In this document: piece by piece, positions 7,881 through 17,018 of the stretch | How positions within the stretch are numbered: position 1 is the first letter of the stretch | How the letters are laid out: each line of letters begins with the position of its first letter | Origin: Clostridia bacterium | GTDB taxonomy: Bacteria > Bacillota > Clostridia > Christensenellales > Aristaeellaceae | NCBI GenBank assembly: GCA_017447185.1 | Contig: JAFSOC010000015.1 | Span: 430,209-494,208 of the forward strand | Direction of reading: 5' to 3' | Length of the DNA stretch: 64,000 bases | Position numbers and translations under genes: made by a program | Notes under the pieces: generated by a model | The model's database searches: none | What the model saw: only the letters and a program-made list of their open reading frames with translations | What the model was told of the DNA's origin: nothing

Positions 7881-8008
7881 CGGCTTCCGTTTCCGGGAAT
7901 CATTTGATTCCCATCATCGTTACTTATTCCGAAGCCGTTTTTATTCGAAGAGACAAATTGCTTTGAAGCAGCATTTGATTCCGAAGCAGTAATACTCTGT
8001 CCACTGCT
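7881..8008 (+). promoter_or_regulatory. structured leader of the motor operon with internal terminator
   Basis: CGGCTTC (7881-7887) pairs with GAAGCCG (7931-7937) followed by T5. Inside it is GGGAATC-ATTT-GATTCCC (7895-7912). Downstream, the string CATTTGATTCC is repeated (7901-7911 and 7972-7982), so the second copy could pair with GGAATCA and open the first hairpin. A further hairpin AGCAGT/ACTGCT lies at 7985-8008. It does not match a riboswitch class that I know. Confidence 0.55.
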
Positions 8009-8033
8009 GATTTCTGGAAAAGGAAGTGATTCC

Positions 8034-9314
8034 ATGCCTGATTTGTCGAAAGTCACAGAACTTCTGCCCGATGTTGCTGACTATCTGGTTTATGGCGCCA
8101 TTGCCGTTGTTACGCTGATTGGTTTATTTAAGTGTCTCCTGCCCCTCTGGCGTACCACAGCATCCCTTCGCTGCGCCATTTCCCGCCTTCAGGCGGAAGC
8201 CGGCCAGCCCACGGATAAACCCGTCTGGCAGCAATCCGGCTTTGTCGGCAAACGTCTCCGGGGCACCTGGCAGCGCTTCCTGCAAAATGCAGAACAGCTG
8301 GACCGTCGTGGTCTCCCCACCAATGTGGAAGACTATATCAATGATGACACGGTCACCCACGGACCCGGCAACGCCACCCTGGCTGAACTGATTCCGAACC
8401 TGCTCACCTCCCTCGGCATCCTGGGCACCTTCATGGGACTTTCCCGTGGACTTTCCTCCCTGAATTTCGGGGATTCAGAAAAATTGGTGGAAGGTATCCC
8501 TGTCCTCCTGGAAGGCATGCGGTTTGCCTTCGGCACTTCTGTTGCAGGTATCAGCTGCAGTATCGTTTTCAACATGCTGAACCGTATTTCCCAGGGATCT
8601 TCCTATCGGGCCATAGATGATTTTGTCACTTCCTTTACCCAGCTGGCTATGTCCCGTCCCCTGGATAATGACGTCCAGATGATCATCCAGAATCAGGACC
8701 GGAACTTTATGCTTCAGGGCATTAATGACACCCTGGTGGATCGGCTGGCAGACAATGTAGGACGCAGCATCACCCGTGCCATGACTCCCGTTTCCGATTC
8801 CATGGACCGCTTTATTATCGGTGCAACCCGGAATCAGATCGACGGTGTCAACCGGATTGTGGCCCGGTTTTTGGATGAAATGGACCGAAGTCTGGGAAAT
8901 CAGTTCTCAGCTATGTCCGCTGCCATGGATGCCGTCACCCAGAATCAGATGATTGCTGCCCGCCAGACCGGAGAAACCGTTTCCTCTGCGCAGGGAATAG
9001 TGGATAATGCCCGTTCCCTGCAGGAGATGACCGGCCATATTCTTGATAAATTCGATGCCTATATGAGCGGCATCAATCAGGTTCGTGAGCATGATGAGAA
9101 TTACGAAAAACGCACAGCTGAACTGCTGAACCGCATGCAGGAACAAAACAAACAGCTCACGGCCCTCATCGCCGATCTGGGAACAAAGATTTCTTCCCTC
9201 ACTGCTAATACGGGCGATGGTTCCCTGAAGGAAATCTGCAAAGTTCTCAATACCATGGAATCCAGTGTAGGATCCATTTCCACAACACTTTCCGCCCTTG
9301 CGAAGGAGGCCTGA
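8034..9314 (+). CDS. ZorA-like (MotA/TolQ/ExbB-type) proton-channel protein with long cytoplasmic tail
   Basis: A 426-aa membrane protein. Hydrophobic segments lie near 15-38, 117-140 (LIPNLLTSLGILGTFMGLSRGL, the characteristic MotA/ExbB helix with a G-T-F-x-G-L core) and 160-182. Residues from about 195 to 426 are soluble and mostly helical, with predicted coiled coil toward the end; a long C-terminal tail is the hallmark of ZorA compared with TolQ or MotA. It would form the pentameric stator around the ZorB-like dimer encoded 2 bp downstream. In Zorya antiphage systems this pair acts as an ion-driven sensor motor, but ZorC, ZorD or ZorE are not recognisable next to it. GGAAGTGAT lies just upstream of ATG 8034. 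Confidence 0.8.
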   Translation: MPDLSKVTELLPDVADYLVYGAIAVVTLIGLFKCLLPLWRTTASLRCAISRLQAEAGQPTDKPVWQQSGFVGKRLRGTWQRFLQNAEQLDRRGLPTNVEDYINDDTVTHGPGNATLAELIPNLLTSLGILGTFMGLSRGLSSLNFGDSEKLVEGIPVLLEGMRFAFGTSVAGISCSIVFNMLNRISQGSSYRAIDDFVTSFTQLAMSRPLDNDVQMIIQNQDRNFMLQGINDTLVDRLADNVGRSITRAMTPVSDSMDRFIIGATRNQIDGVNRIVARFLDEMDRSLGNQFSAMSAAMDAVTQNQMIAARQTGETVSSAQGIVDNARSLQEMTGHILDKFDAYMSGINQVREHDENYEKRTAELLNRMQEQNKQLTALIADLGTKISSLTANTGDGSLKEICKVLNTMESSVGSISTTLSALAKEA

Positions 9315-9316
9315 TT

Positions 9317-10300
9317 ATGGCGCGCCAACGCATTCATAACCGCCGTGCATCCCGCGGCGCGCAGGGCGGCCAGAGCTGGATCAGTTATTCCGATATGATG
9401 GCAGCCCTGCTGCTTATCTTCGTCCTGATCCTCACCTACAGCCTTTATCATTATTTCAGCATGCTTGAAACAAAAACCAAAGAGCTGAACAATGCCATTA
9501 CCCTCAATATTGCACAGACGGAAGAGCTGAATGCAAAAGAACAGGCACTGATTATCATTCAGACTGACCTGGACAAACTGCAGGATACCCTCTCTGCCAA
9601 GGAAGAAGAACTGAATTCCACACAGGCAATCCTGATCGTCCGGGAAGAAGAACTTGAAAACGCAAAAGCCGCCCTCCTTGTCAAACAGCAGGCGCTTGAT
9701 GAAGCCACCGCCAGGCTTGAGGAACAGCAGCTGGCTCTTGCAAGCCAGGCCCGACGAATCGATGATCTGATCGGTATCCGTACTACAATGATCAGGGATC
9801 TTTCCGCATCCCTATCCGCTGCTAACATGAAGGCAACCGTAGATCCAAACACCGGCGATATTGTACTGGATTCCTCTGTTTTCTTTGAGACCGGGAAATC
9901 CACTATCAAGGAGGAAGGTCAGGCCCTGCTGGACCGTTTCATTCCGGTTTACCTGGATGTTCTGCTGCGGGATAAATATGCAGATTATCTTGGCGAAATC
10001 ATTATCGAAGGGCATACGGATTCCTCCGGTTCCTATCAGAGCAACCTGAAACTTTCACAGGATCGCGCCCTGCAGGTGGCCCTCTACTGCCTCAACATGC
10101 CGAACCTCACCCGCGCCCAGAAAACGAAACTCCAGGAGATTCTCACCGCCAAAGGCCGCAGCTATTCCGATCTCGTCTATGATGCCAACGGAAACGAGGA
10201 TCCGGATGCTTCCCGCCGTGTTGAATTCAAGTTCAGCCTCAAGGATTCGGATATGATCGAAGAACTGAACCGCATCATGTCCGAACAGGACAGCAACTGA
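9317..10300 (+). CDS. ZorB-like (MotB/OmpA-type) peptidoglycan-binding motor subunit
   Basis: A 327-aa protein. The N-terminal SWISYSDMMAALLLIFVLIL is a single transmembrane helix with a conserved aspartate at position 26, the expected ion-binding residue of MotB/ZorB proteins. Residues about 50-155 are an extended coiled coil built of near-repeated KEEEL/REEELENA blocks. The C-terminal part (about 185-315) is an OmpA-like peptidoglycan-binding domain (FETGKSTI..., IIEGHTDSSGSY, a late RRVEFKF). It starts 2 bp after the ZorA-like gene with AAGGAGG overlapping that gene's end. The coiled coil is longer than in typical MotB. The partner arrangement and order match zorA-zorB. Confidence 0.82.
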   Translation: MARQRIHNRRASRGAQGGQSWISYSDMMAALLLIFVLILTYSLYHYFSMLETKTKELNNAITLNIAQTEELNAKEQALIIIQTDLDKLQDTLSAKEEELNSTQAILIVREEELENAKAALLVKQQALDEATARLEEQQLALASQARRIDDLIGIRTTMIRDLSASLSAANMKATVDPNTGDIVLDSSVFFETGKSTIKEEGQALLDRFIPVYLDVLLRDKYADYLGEIIIEGHTDSSGSYQSNLKLSQDRALQVALYCLNMPNLTRAQKTKLQEILTAKGRSYSDLVYDANGNEDPDASRRVEFKFSLKDSDMIEELNRIMSEQDSN

Positions 10301-10320
10301 CAGATATTTGTGGAGTGAAT

Positions 10321-10803
10321 ATGAAAGTATTTGCCATTATCCTGGTTATCATGGTTATCGCCGCCCTCGTCGGTGTTGGTTTCCTGTATTTCAACAGCAC
10401 CCTGACGGCGACCTTTGCTTCAGTTATTGTTACAGATCCGGTCACGCAGCAGGATGCTTTCGATCAGCTGAAATCTTCCCTAGATGCAGAAACCTTTATC
10501 GGCACACGTTTCAGCACATCGATTTTGTCTTCCCCGGAGAATTATCTTTTTTATACCTGGACAGTTCATCTGGAAAACAAGTCCTTCCTTCCGGTGGATT
10601 CCATCGAAATCCAGATCACTCCCATGTCCGGAGATGTTCTGCTGTACGGTGACATTTCAGAACATATTCTTGCCCCCCACTCCTCAGCGGATCTTTCCGC
10701 TACTGTTCTCACATCCCGGGATATGCATTCCGTCCGGGAAGCCACTGTAACATGGTATGTTTGGGGCCTGCCTTTCTCTGCACGCCTTACGCTTGGTAAA
10801 TAG
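10321..10803 (+). CDS. small membrane-anchored protein of the motor operon, unknown function
   Basis: A 160-aa protein with one N-terminal hydrophobic segment (VFAIILVIMVIAALVGVGFLYF, residues 3-24). It is followed by an extracytoplasmic domain rich in beta strands, reminiscent of small immunoglobulin-like folds (the WTVHLENKSFLPVDSIEIQI strand pair). I chose ATG 10321, which has TGGAG six bases before it; a GTG two codons earlier is possible. It lies 20 bp after the ZorB-like gene and before the operon terminator, so it is probably co-transcribed and may be a periplasm-side partner of the motor. It has no nuclease, helicase or ATPase motif and does not resemble ZorC, ZorD or ZorE. Confidence 0.65.
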   Translation: MKVFAIILVIMVIAALVGVGFLYFNSTLTATFASVIVTDPVTQQDAFDQLKSSLDAETFIGTRFSTSILSSPENYLFYTWTVHLENKSFLPVDSIEIQITPMSGDVLLYGDISEHILAPHSSADLSATVLTSRDMHSVREATVTWYVWGLPFSARLTLGK

Positions 10804-10830
10804 TCCCTCGATGCATCTTGATCCGTATAA

Positions 10831-11049
10831 ACAAAAGCACCGGCAAACCGCCGATGCTTTTTATGTACCCCAGGGAGCCGATGCTCTCGTTTTTTCACCC
10901 GCTATGTAAAGCAGGCTGGTGCCCTGCCGAATGACTCTGCCGTCCCCTGGCGTATAAAACGGGGGCATGGCATATCATCCTTTGGACCCGGGCTCCATTT
11001 TGTGAAATGTGGGGAAAACCGAAAAGCTGTCGCGAACCCCAGGAGAACT
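10831..11049 (-). ncRNA. stand-alone structured RNA of about 219 nt, 6S RNA-like candidate
   Basis: The segment is bounded by a near-consensus promoter (11056-11084) and an intrinsic terminator (10858-10828), and contains no reading frame with a ribosome binding site. Numbering from 11050, nucleotides 4-18 (UUCUCCUGGGGUUCG) pair with 171-185 (CGGCUCCCUGGGGUA) in a long stem with a few mismatches. Then comes a largely unpaired region, an apical hairpin (GAUGAU-UGCC-CCCC with GGGG-GGCA-GUCAUU) and a small 3'-side hairpin (GCAGG/CCUGC). A closing stem, open central region and apical arm are the layout of 6S RNA, which binds sigma-A RNA polymerase. Other Clostridia RNAs of similar size (for example raiA) cannot be excluded by eye. 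Confidence 0.65.
10836..10862. terminator. shared bidirectional terminator
   Basis: AGCACCGGC-AAACC-GCCGATGCT (10836-10858) with T5 on the plus strand for the motor operon. On the minus strand the same stem (with a U-G instead of a C-A pair, hence stronger) is followed by TTTTGTTT and ends the ncRNA. Confidence 0.85.
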
Positions 11050-11055
11050 GTCTTA

Positions 11056-11084
11056 ATTATACTGATTCCTTACCAGATCGTCAA
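11056..11084 (-). promoter_or_regulatory. promoter of the stand-alone ncRNA
   Basis: TTGACG (11084-11079), 17-bp spacer, perfect TATAAT (11061-11056). Located 36 bp beyond the icd stop codon and pointing away from icd into a stretch without coding potential. Confidence 0.85.
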
Positions 11085-11120
11085 GCATCTGGCATTGTAT
11101 ACATTGTATTCCTGTTTCAG

Positions 11121-12317
11121 TTATTGCAGCCGTTTTGCAATTTCCTCCAGAAATTCCCGACTGGTTACGGCTTTCGCATCTCCGTCATATAGCAGTGCAA
11201 GGTCTTTTGTCATGGTTCCGCTGTTGATTGTATCGAGCATGGCTTTTTCCAGCCGGTCCGCAAAGGCCTGCAGATCCTTCAGTTGGTCCAGTTCCCCGCG
11301 TTTGCGCAATGCCCCGCTCCAGGCGAAAATCGTTGCCACCGGATTGGTACTTGTTTCCTCACCTTTCAGGTAACGATAGTAGTGCCGGGTAACTGTTCCG
11401 TGAGCTGCCTCGTATTCATACTGTCCGCTGGGGCTTACCAGTACGGATGTCATCATTGCAAGAGATCCGAAAGCTGTTGCAATCATGTCACTCATGACGT
11501 CTCCATCGTAGTTCTTACAGGCCCAGATAAATCCGCCCTCCGAGCGTACAACACGGGCCACCGCATCATCAATCAGCGTATAGAAATAAGTTATTCCGGC
11601 TCTTTCAAACGCTTCCCTGTATTCCTTCTCATACAATTCAGCAAAGATGTCCTTGAAGCGGTGGTCATAGATTTTGCTGATGGTATCTTTCGTGCTGAAC
11701 CACAGATCCTGCTTTGTACTCAGGGCGTACTGAAAGCAGCTGTGTGCAAAGGATGTAATGGATTCGTCCAGGTTATACATTCCCTGCAGCACACCCGGAC
11801 CCCTGAACTCAAATACCGTCTTGCGGATTTCTTCTCCACCCTCTCCGGTGTAAACCAGTTCCGCCTTTCCCGGTCCGGGAATCTTCGCTTCCGTGTTCTT
11901 ATACACGTCTCCATAGGCGTGACGGGCAATGGTGATAGGTTTTTTCCAGGTGCGAACCGTAGGCCGTACACCGTTTACAAGGATCGGTGCGCGGAAAACT
12001 GTGCCGTCAAGAATCGCACGGATTGTTCCGTTCGGGCTTTTCCACATTTCTTTAAGCCCGTACTCTTCAACCCGCTGTGCGTTGGGTGTAATGGTGGCGC
12101 ATTTCACAGCAACGCCGTATTTTTTTGCGGCATTCGCGCTGTCAATTGTAATCTGGTCGTTCGTTTCGTCCCGTTTTTTCAGTCCAAGGTCGTAGTATTC
12201 CGTCTTTAGGTCCACAAAAGGCTCAATCAGCATTTCCTTGATCCAGCCCCACAGGACCCGCGTCATTTCATCCCCATCCATTTCCACAAGCGGTGTTTTC
12301 ATCTGGATTTTGCTCAC
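11121..12317 (-). CDS. icd: isocitrate dehydrogenase (NADP), homodimeric subfamily II
   Basis: Oxidative decarboxylation of isocitrate to 2-oxoglutarate with NADPH, supplying glutamate carbon. The 398-aa sequence resembles the eukaryote/Clostridia-type enzyme: [12 protein letters not shown] near the N-terminus, [19 protein letters not shown] substrate region, [12 protein letters not shown], and the NADP-binding [11 protein letters not shown] chose the GTG at 12317 (MSKIQMKTP) because AGGAGG lies eight bases upstream; the longer frame to 12377 has no such site and overlaps a hairpin. A strong inverted repeat separates it from the upstream secreted-protein gene. How icd is transcribed past that hairpin is unclear. 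Confidence 0.93.
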   Translation of the reverse strand: MSKIQMKTPLVEMDGDEMTRVLWGWIKEMLIEPFVDLKTEYYDLGLKKRDETNDQITIDSANAAKKYGVAVKCATITPNAQRVEEYGLKEMWKSPNGTIRAILDGTVFRAPILVNGVRPTVRTWKKPITIARHAYGDVYKNTEAKIPGPGKAELVYTGEGGEEIRKTVFEFRGPGVLQGMYNLDESITSFAHSCFQYALSTKQDLWFSTKDTISKIYDHRFKDIFAELYEKEYREAFERAGITYFYTLIDDAVARVVRSEGGFIWACKNYDGDVMSDMIATAFGSLAMMTSVLVSPSGQYEYEAAHGTVTRHYYRYLKGEETSTNPVATIFAWSGALRKRGELDQLKDLQAFADRLEKAMLDTINSGTMTKDLALLYDGDAKAVTSREFLEEIAKRLQ

Positions 12318-12337
12318 GGGTAATTCCTCCTGTATAC

Positions 12338-12374
12338 AAAAATCACCACAGAACATTTTACGCTCTGTAGTGAT
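12338..12374 (-). terminator. terminator hairpin immediately before the icd ribosome binding site
   Basis: ATCACTACAGA (12374-12364) pairs with TCTGTGGTGAT (12352-12342) apart from one mismatch, followed by T4-5. It ends about 10 bp before the icd Shine-Dalgarno, so it either ends the upstream operon or attenuates icd. Confidence 0.7.
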
Positions 12375-12413
12375 CATTTTCCATCAATTTCCCGAAAAAC
12401 AACACAGAAACAA

Positions 12414-13154
12414 CTAACGGAAATCATATTCCGCCGCTGCTGAATCAGGTTCCGGTGTCGCAGTGGCAAATACCTCGAAATGGTTATAGTCATCGCTGGA
12501 GTAGTATCCCTCGTAATCAGGGTCTGCCTCTTCCTCCTCCAGGATCCCTGTGCCGTGGTATGTATCGCCGCCAACAATCATTCCTGTGCCATCCCATTCT
12601 CCTGCAATCGGAAAAATGATAGTCATCTGCATACAGCTTTGACCTGTAGCGTAGGAATTCGGTTCATACTTGTAGTAAATCTGCGGCACATTGCCATTCA
12701 TTTCTTCTGCCGGTTCCTCAAAGGAATCTCCTGGATTGCTGCGTGCCTTTCCTGCACGTTCCCTTGGGATACGGGCAGCCTCCTCAAAGGTTAAATTTTC
12801 ACCATAAAGGCCACATATTAATGCCGCAGCAATCCGTGGAAAGCGATCCAGATCGTTCACCCGTAGCTGAAGCGTATTCAGGGAATCATAGTATAGTTCT
12901 ACGGTTATTTCGACGCCATCCGGGATTTCTGCATTGTCTTCCGTCGTGATGCCCATCACCGTTTCACTTGGATAACAGGCAAAAAGACTGTTGATGGGGC
13001 CCTCTCCGTTTTCGGTCAGCAGCTTGTTCGCATTTTCTGTATAATTCTTCAGGATCTGCAGTGCCGGTGTCGAATCTGGCCATTTCAGTTCCGCTGCGGC
13101 TGTGCCGGTCAGCAGCGCCAGGATCATCATCACTGCGGCTAATCGCCTTACCAT
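12414..13154 (-). CDS. secreted protein of unknown function
   Basis: A 246-aa protein with a signal peptide (VRRLAAVMMILALLTGTAAA, cleavage after AAA near residue 21). The mature part is acidic, with no motif I recognise. It contains a Pro/Glu-rich stretch around 135-150 and a tyrosine/acid-rich C-terminus (EEEEADPDYEGYYSSDDY). Its start overlaps the stop of the upstream cytidylate-kinase-like gene by 7 bp, with GGAAGACGG upstream of ATG 13154, so the two form an operon. A physiological link to nucleotide phosphorylation is not evident. Confidence 0.7.
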   Translation of the reverse strand: MVRRLAAVMMILALLTGTAAAELKWPDSTPALQILKNYTENANKLLTENGEGPINSLFACYPSETVMGITTEDNAEIPDGVEITVELYYDSLNTLQLRVNDLDRFPRIAAALICGLYGENLTFEEAARIPRERAGKARSNPGDSFEEPAEEMNGNVPQIYYKYEPNSYATGQSCMQMTIIFPIAGEWDGTGMIVGGDTYHGTGILEEEEADPDYEGYYSSDDYNHFEVFATATPEPDSAAAEYDFR

Positions 13155-13795
13155 TTGATTCCGTCTTCCTCCGCTTTATCCCGGCGCAGTTCAACCGCGC
13201 TTCGGATCAGTTCCACCGCCCCGTCTATGCCCATTACGCCTGTGTCCAGGCACAGGTGATAATTCGTTACATCGCCCCAGGTTCCGGTGGCATAATAGTT
13301 GTAATAGGTGGCGCGCTGTTTATCCGCCTTACGGATAGTTTCCTCCGCCTTCATCTGGTCCATATCATACAGCATCGTGATCCGCTTGATTCTCTCTTCC
13401 ATGGATGCCTTAATGAAAACATTCAGTACATTATCATGGTCGCGCAGAACATAATCGGCGCAGCGTCCAACGATTACGCAGGGACCTTTGTCCGCAATTT
13501 TCCGGATTGCGTCAAACTGTGCAAGAAAAATCCGGTGATTCATCGGCATCTCCAGATACATACCGGCCGGATCCATCCTTGCCTGAAAACCCATCATGGA
13601 GAGGAAGGAACGTTTTTCCTGTTTCTCATCATAGTTTTCCATGACTTCCTGGCAGATACCGCTTTCCTTCGAAGCCTCCGCAAGAAGTTCTTTATCGTAG
13701 AAAGCAATGTTCATGACTTCCGCCAGTTTCTTTGCAACTGCACGGCCGCCTGAACCGTACTGCCGGCCAATGGTAATGATCGGATTGTATGCCAT
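13148..13795 (-). CDS. cytidylate kinase-like family protein
   Basis: A 215-aa P-loop kinase of the Cytidylate_kin2 type common in Clostridia. IGRQYGSGGRAVAKKL (8-23) is the nucleotide-binding loop with the relaxed GxGGxxxxK form. VIVGRCADYVLRD and VFIKASMEERIKRI follow the order of the family. True CMP kinases for salvage are usually encoded elsewhere, so the substrate is uncertain. I chose ATG 13795 (MAYNPIITIG), with GGGAGAG seven bases upstream; the longer frame to 13834 lacks a site. First gene of a two-gene minus-strand operon. Confidence 0.85.
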   Translation of the reverse strand: MAYNPIITIGRQYGSGGRAVAKKLAEVMNIAFYDKELLAEASKESGICQEVMENYDEKQEKRSFLSMMGFQARMDPAGMYLEMPMNHRIFLAQFDAIRKIADKGPCVIVGRCADYVLRDHDNVLNVFIKASMEERIKRITMLYDMDQMKAEETIRKADKQRATYYNYYATGTWGDVTNYHLCLDTGVMGIDGAVELIRSAVELRRDKAEEDGIKW

Positions 13796-13967
13796 AGCTC
13801 TCTCCCTTTCTGTATCTACACATACCGTTTTCAATTGACTCTGTTTTTCTTTTCGATCCCGGCACTCTGTTTTCCTGCTTTATCTCCTTGTCTTTATGTC
13901 TTTTTCGTGTTATTCTGCGGAAGCGGAGTTTTCCGCAATTGCACTTGCAAAGGCAGACGGATTGAAT

Positions 13968-14621
13968 ATGAAAACACCTTTAAATTCCCGGGTTTTAAAA
14001 CATCATCTTACCTATGACTGGTGGAAATATCTGCTGGCCCTGCTTGTCGGCATCTTTGTGACCAACCTGATCCTGACTGTAACGGCTCCGCGCACTCCGG
14101 CAGAAAAAGAAGTCTCTTTTTACATTTACGGATACGCCGACACCTCTCTCCTGACTCCCTATATGGATAAAGTGCGGGAAGATGAAATGCCGGATATGGA
14201 ATCCATGTTCCCAAATCTTGTCATCATGGACAATACTTACGGCCCGATGCAGCTTGTCACTTACGTCGCTGCCCAGGAAGGAGACCTGTATCTGCTTCCG
14301 CGGAATGATTTCCTGTCCCTTGCATCTTCCGGAGCATTTGCTCCCCTTGAAGAGGATAAAGAGCTGATGGCTCTGTTTACTGATGCTGGAATTGACCTTC
14401 GCCGCGGCTGGCGCACCCTCTCCGATTCTGATGAAACCCATCTCTACGGTATCCCGCAGGATCTCCTGCCGGGTCTTGAATCCATGTGCTATGCTGACAA
14501 CGGTTATCTTGCGGTTCTTGCCGGGGGCGGCAATGTAGAAAACACTTTAAAGTTCCTTCGTATTCTCTGCCAGGATACGATGACTGCCCCTGCATCACCG
14601 CAACCCACTGCGGAACCGTAA
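13968..14621 (+). CDS. single-pass membrane protein, unknown function
   Basis: A 217-aa protein starting MKTPLNSRVLKHHLTYDWWKY, with one membrane helix at about 24-41 (LLALLVGIFVTNLILTV) and an extracytoplasmic domain of about 160 residues. The opening block (basic region, then YDWWKYLLALLVG) is the kind of start seen in Clostridial proteins related to extracellular-solute-binding folds, but I see no binding motif. ATG 13968 fits the topology; ATG 13896 would add 24 residues and lacks a clear ribosome binding site. Divergent from the cytidylate-kinase-like gene. Confidence 0.65.
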   Translation: MKTPLNSRVLKHHLTYDWWKYLLALLVGIFVTNLILTVTAPRTPAEKEVSFYIYGYADTSLLTPYMDKVREDEMPDMESMFPNLVIMDNTYGPMQLVTYVAAQEGDLYLLPRNDFLSLASSGAFAPLEEDKELMALFTDAGIDLRRGWRTLSDSDETHLYGIPQDLLPGLESMCYADNGYLAVLAGGGNVENTLKFLRILCQDTMTAPASPQPTAEP

Positions 14622-14650
14622 TCTATTCCCCAGCGATATAAAAAGCACAC

Positions 14651-14675
14651 AAGCCGGGACATCCTGTCCCGGCTT
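14651..14675. terminator. bidirectional terminator
   Basis: Perfect stem AAGCCGGGACA / TGTCCCGGCTT with a 3-base loop, between two converging genes. On the minus strand a T5 follows after GTGTGC. Confidence 0.8.
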
Positions 14676-14686
14676 GTTCAATATGC

Positions 14687-15352
14687 TTATTCACCTCTGA
14701 GTCCTTTTGCCAGCGCATCATGCAGTTCTTTTTCCTGTTCGCTGAAGCGCCTTGCCGGGTCATACCAGACCGGTGCAGCCACTTTGAACAGGTGCTTTTT
14801 CCGGTCAATGTGCACCGGATACATTTTCATGGCCCGCCCGCTTGAACGGTACCATAGCTCACCGATCCGAAGCCAGCCAGTATTGATCCACTGATGATGG
14901 CTCAGCCAGCCACTGGGCTGTTCCGGAAAGATAATCAGTGCTTCATCCTTCTGCAGGATGCGAATGCTTTCCCGGAATGTAATCATGATTCTCTGGTCAT
15001 GGTACACAGGAACGCAGGGTACGCTCCGAAGGATCGGCGGCAGAACTGCTGCCGCCATATACGGTACCGTCCGCGTCAGTACCGGTTCAAAGAAACTTCC
15101 CGGTTTCCACCAGTAGTCCTGACGTACATACGCGGGCACCTTTTTGCGGTCCAGAACCCCATCATTAATCCAGGGATGGCATTTGTCCCGCAGCGGGAAT
15201 TTGGTCATCATGTCCAGCGGTCCAATTGCTCCCACATGATTTACAACAAAGATACAGGGACCTTCTTCATAAGGCACCTCCCATTGTGTCTTCATCTTCC
15301 GGGAGAAAAGCCGGATCATTCCGCCGGCATATTTATAAAACCGTTCACCCAT
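14687..15352 (-). CDS. PlsC-like lysophospholipid acyltransferase, divergent
   Basis: A 221-aa protein resembling 1-acylglycerol-3-phosphate acyltransferases. The acceptor block is FVVNHVGAIGPLD near 35-47, with the His-Asp pair separated by seven residues instead of the usual four. IIFPEQPSGW near 140 corresponds to the FPEGTRS block with Gln in place of Gly-Thr. Membrane-associated phospholipid synthesis is the expected role, but the altered HX4D motif means that activity or substrate may differ. It lies 23 bp downstream of guaB and is probably co-transcribed from the guaB promoter. Confidence 0.7.
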   Translation of the reverse strand: MGERFYKYAGGMIRLFSRKMKTQWEVPYEEGPCIFVVNHVGAIGPLDMMTKFPLRDKCHPWINDGVLDRKKVPAYVRQDYWWKPGSFFEPVLTRTVPYMAAAVLPPILRSVPCVPVYHDQRIMITFRESIRILQKDEALIIFPEQPSGWLSHHQWINTGWLRIGELWYRSSGRAMKMYPVHIDRKKHLFKVAAPVWYDPARRFSEQEKELHDALAKGLRGE

Positions 15353-15375
15353 TTTGCATTCCCCTATCCGGTCAC

Positions 15376-16860
<1,485 letters not shown>

Positions 16861-16869
16861 TTAGACGAT

Positions 16870-16898
16870 ATGTTACCAAATAAAGGCTTTTCTGTCAA
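16870..16898 (-). promoter_or_regulatory. guaB promoter
   Basis: TTGACA (16898-16893), 17-bp spacer, TAACAT (16875-16870), followed by a leader of about 30 nt ending in AGAGGAGG. Confidence 0.75.
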
Positions 16899-16927
16899 TC
16901 TGCACGCCCTTTTATTTTCGGCTTTTC

Positions 16928-16953
16928 TGTGGTAAACTGCATGTGGTAAACTG
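16928..16953. repeat. 12-bp direct repeat between divergent genes
   Basis: TGTGGTAAACTG occurs at 16928-16939 and 16942-16953 with a 14-bp period, between the guaB promoter and the secreted-protein gene starting at 17019. It could be a two-site operator or a local duplication. Confidence 0.6.
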
Positions 16954-17018
16954 TTATGTAAGCAGTTTTTCAAATCCATGTAATATTCTTACCCGGATCA
17001 TCCATAGGAGGCTTTTCG

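Noticed and set aside
8034-10803. Complete Zorya system.
   Set aside because: ZorC, ZorD and ZorE are not seen within the flanking genes; only a ZorAB-like pair with a different third gene is supported.
11283-12209. A 308-codon frame opposite icd.
   Set aside because: Covers the icd coding sequence exactly in antisense and is compositionally a shadow.
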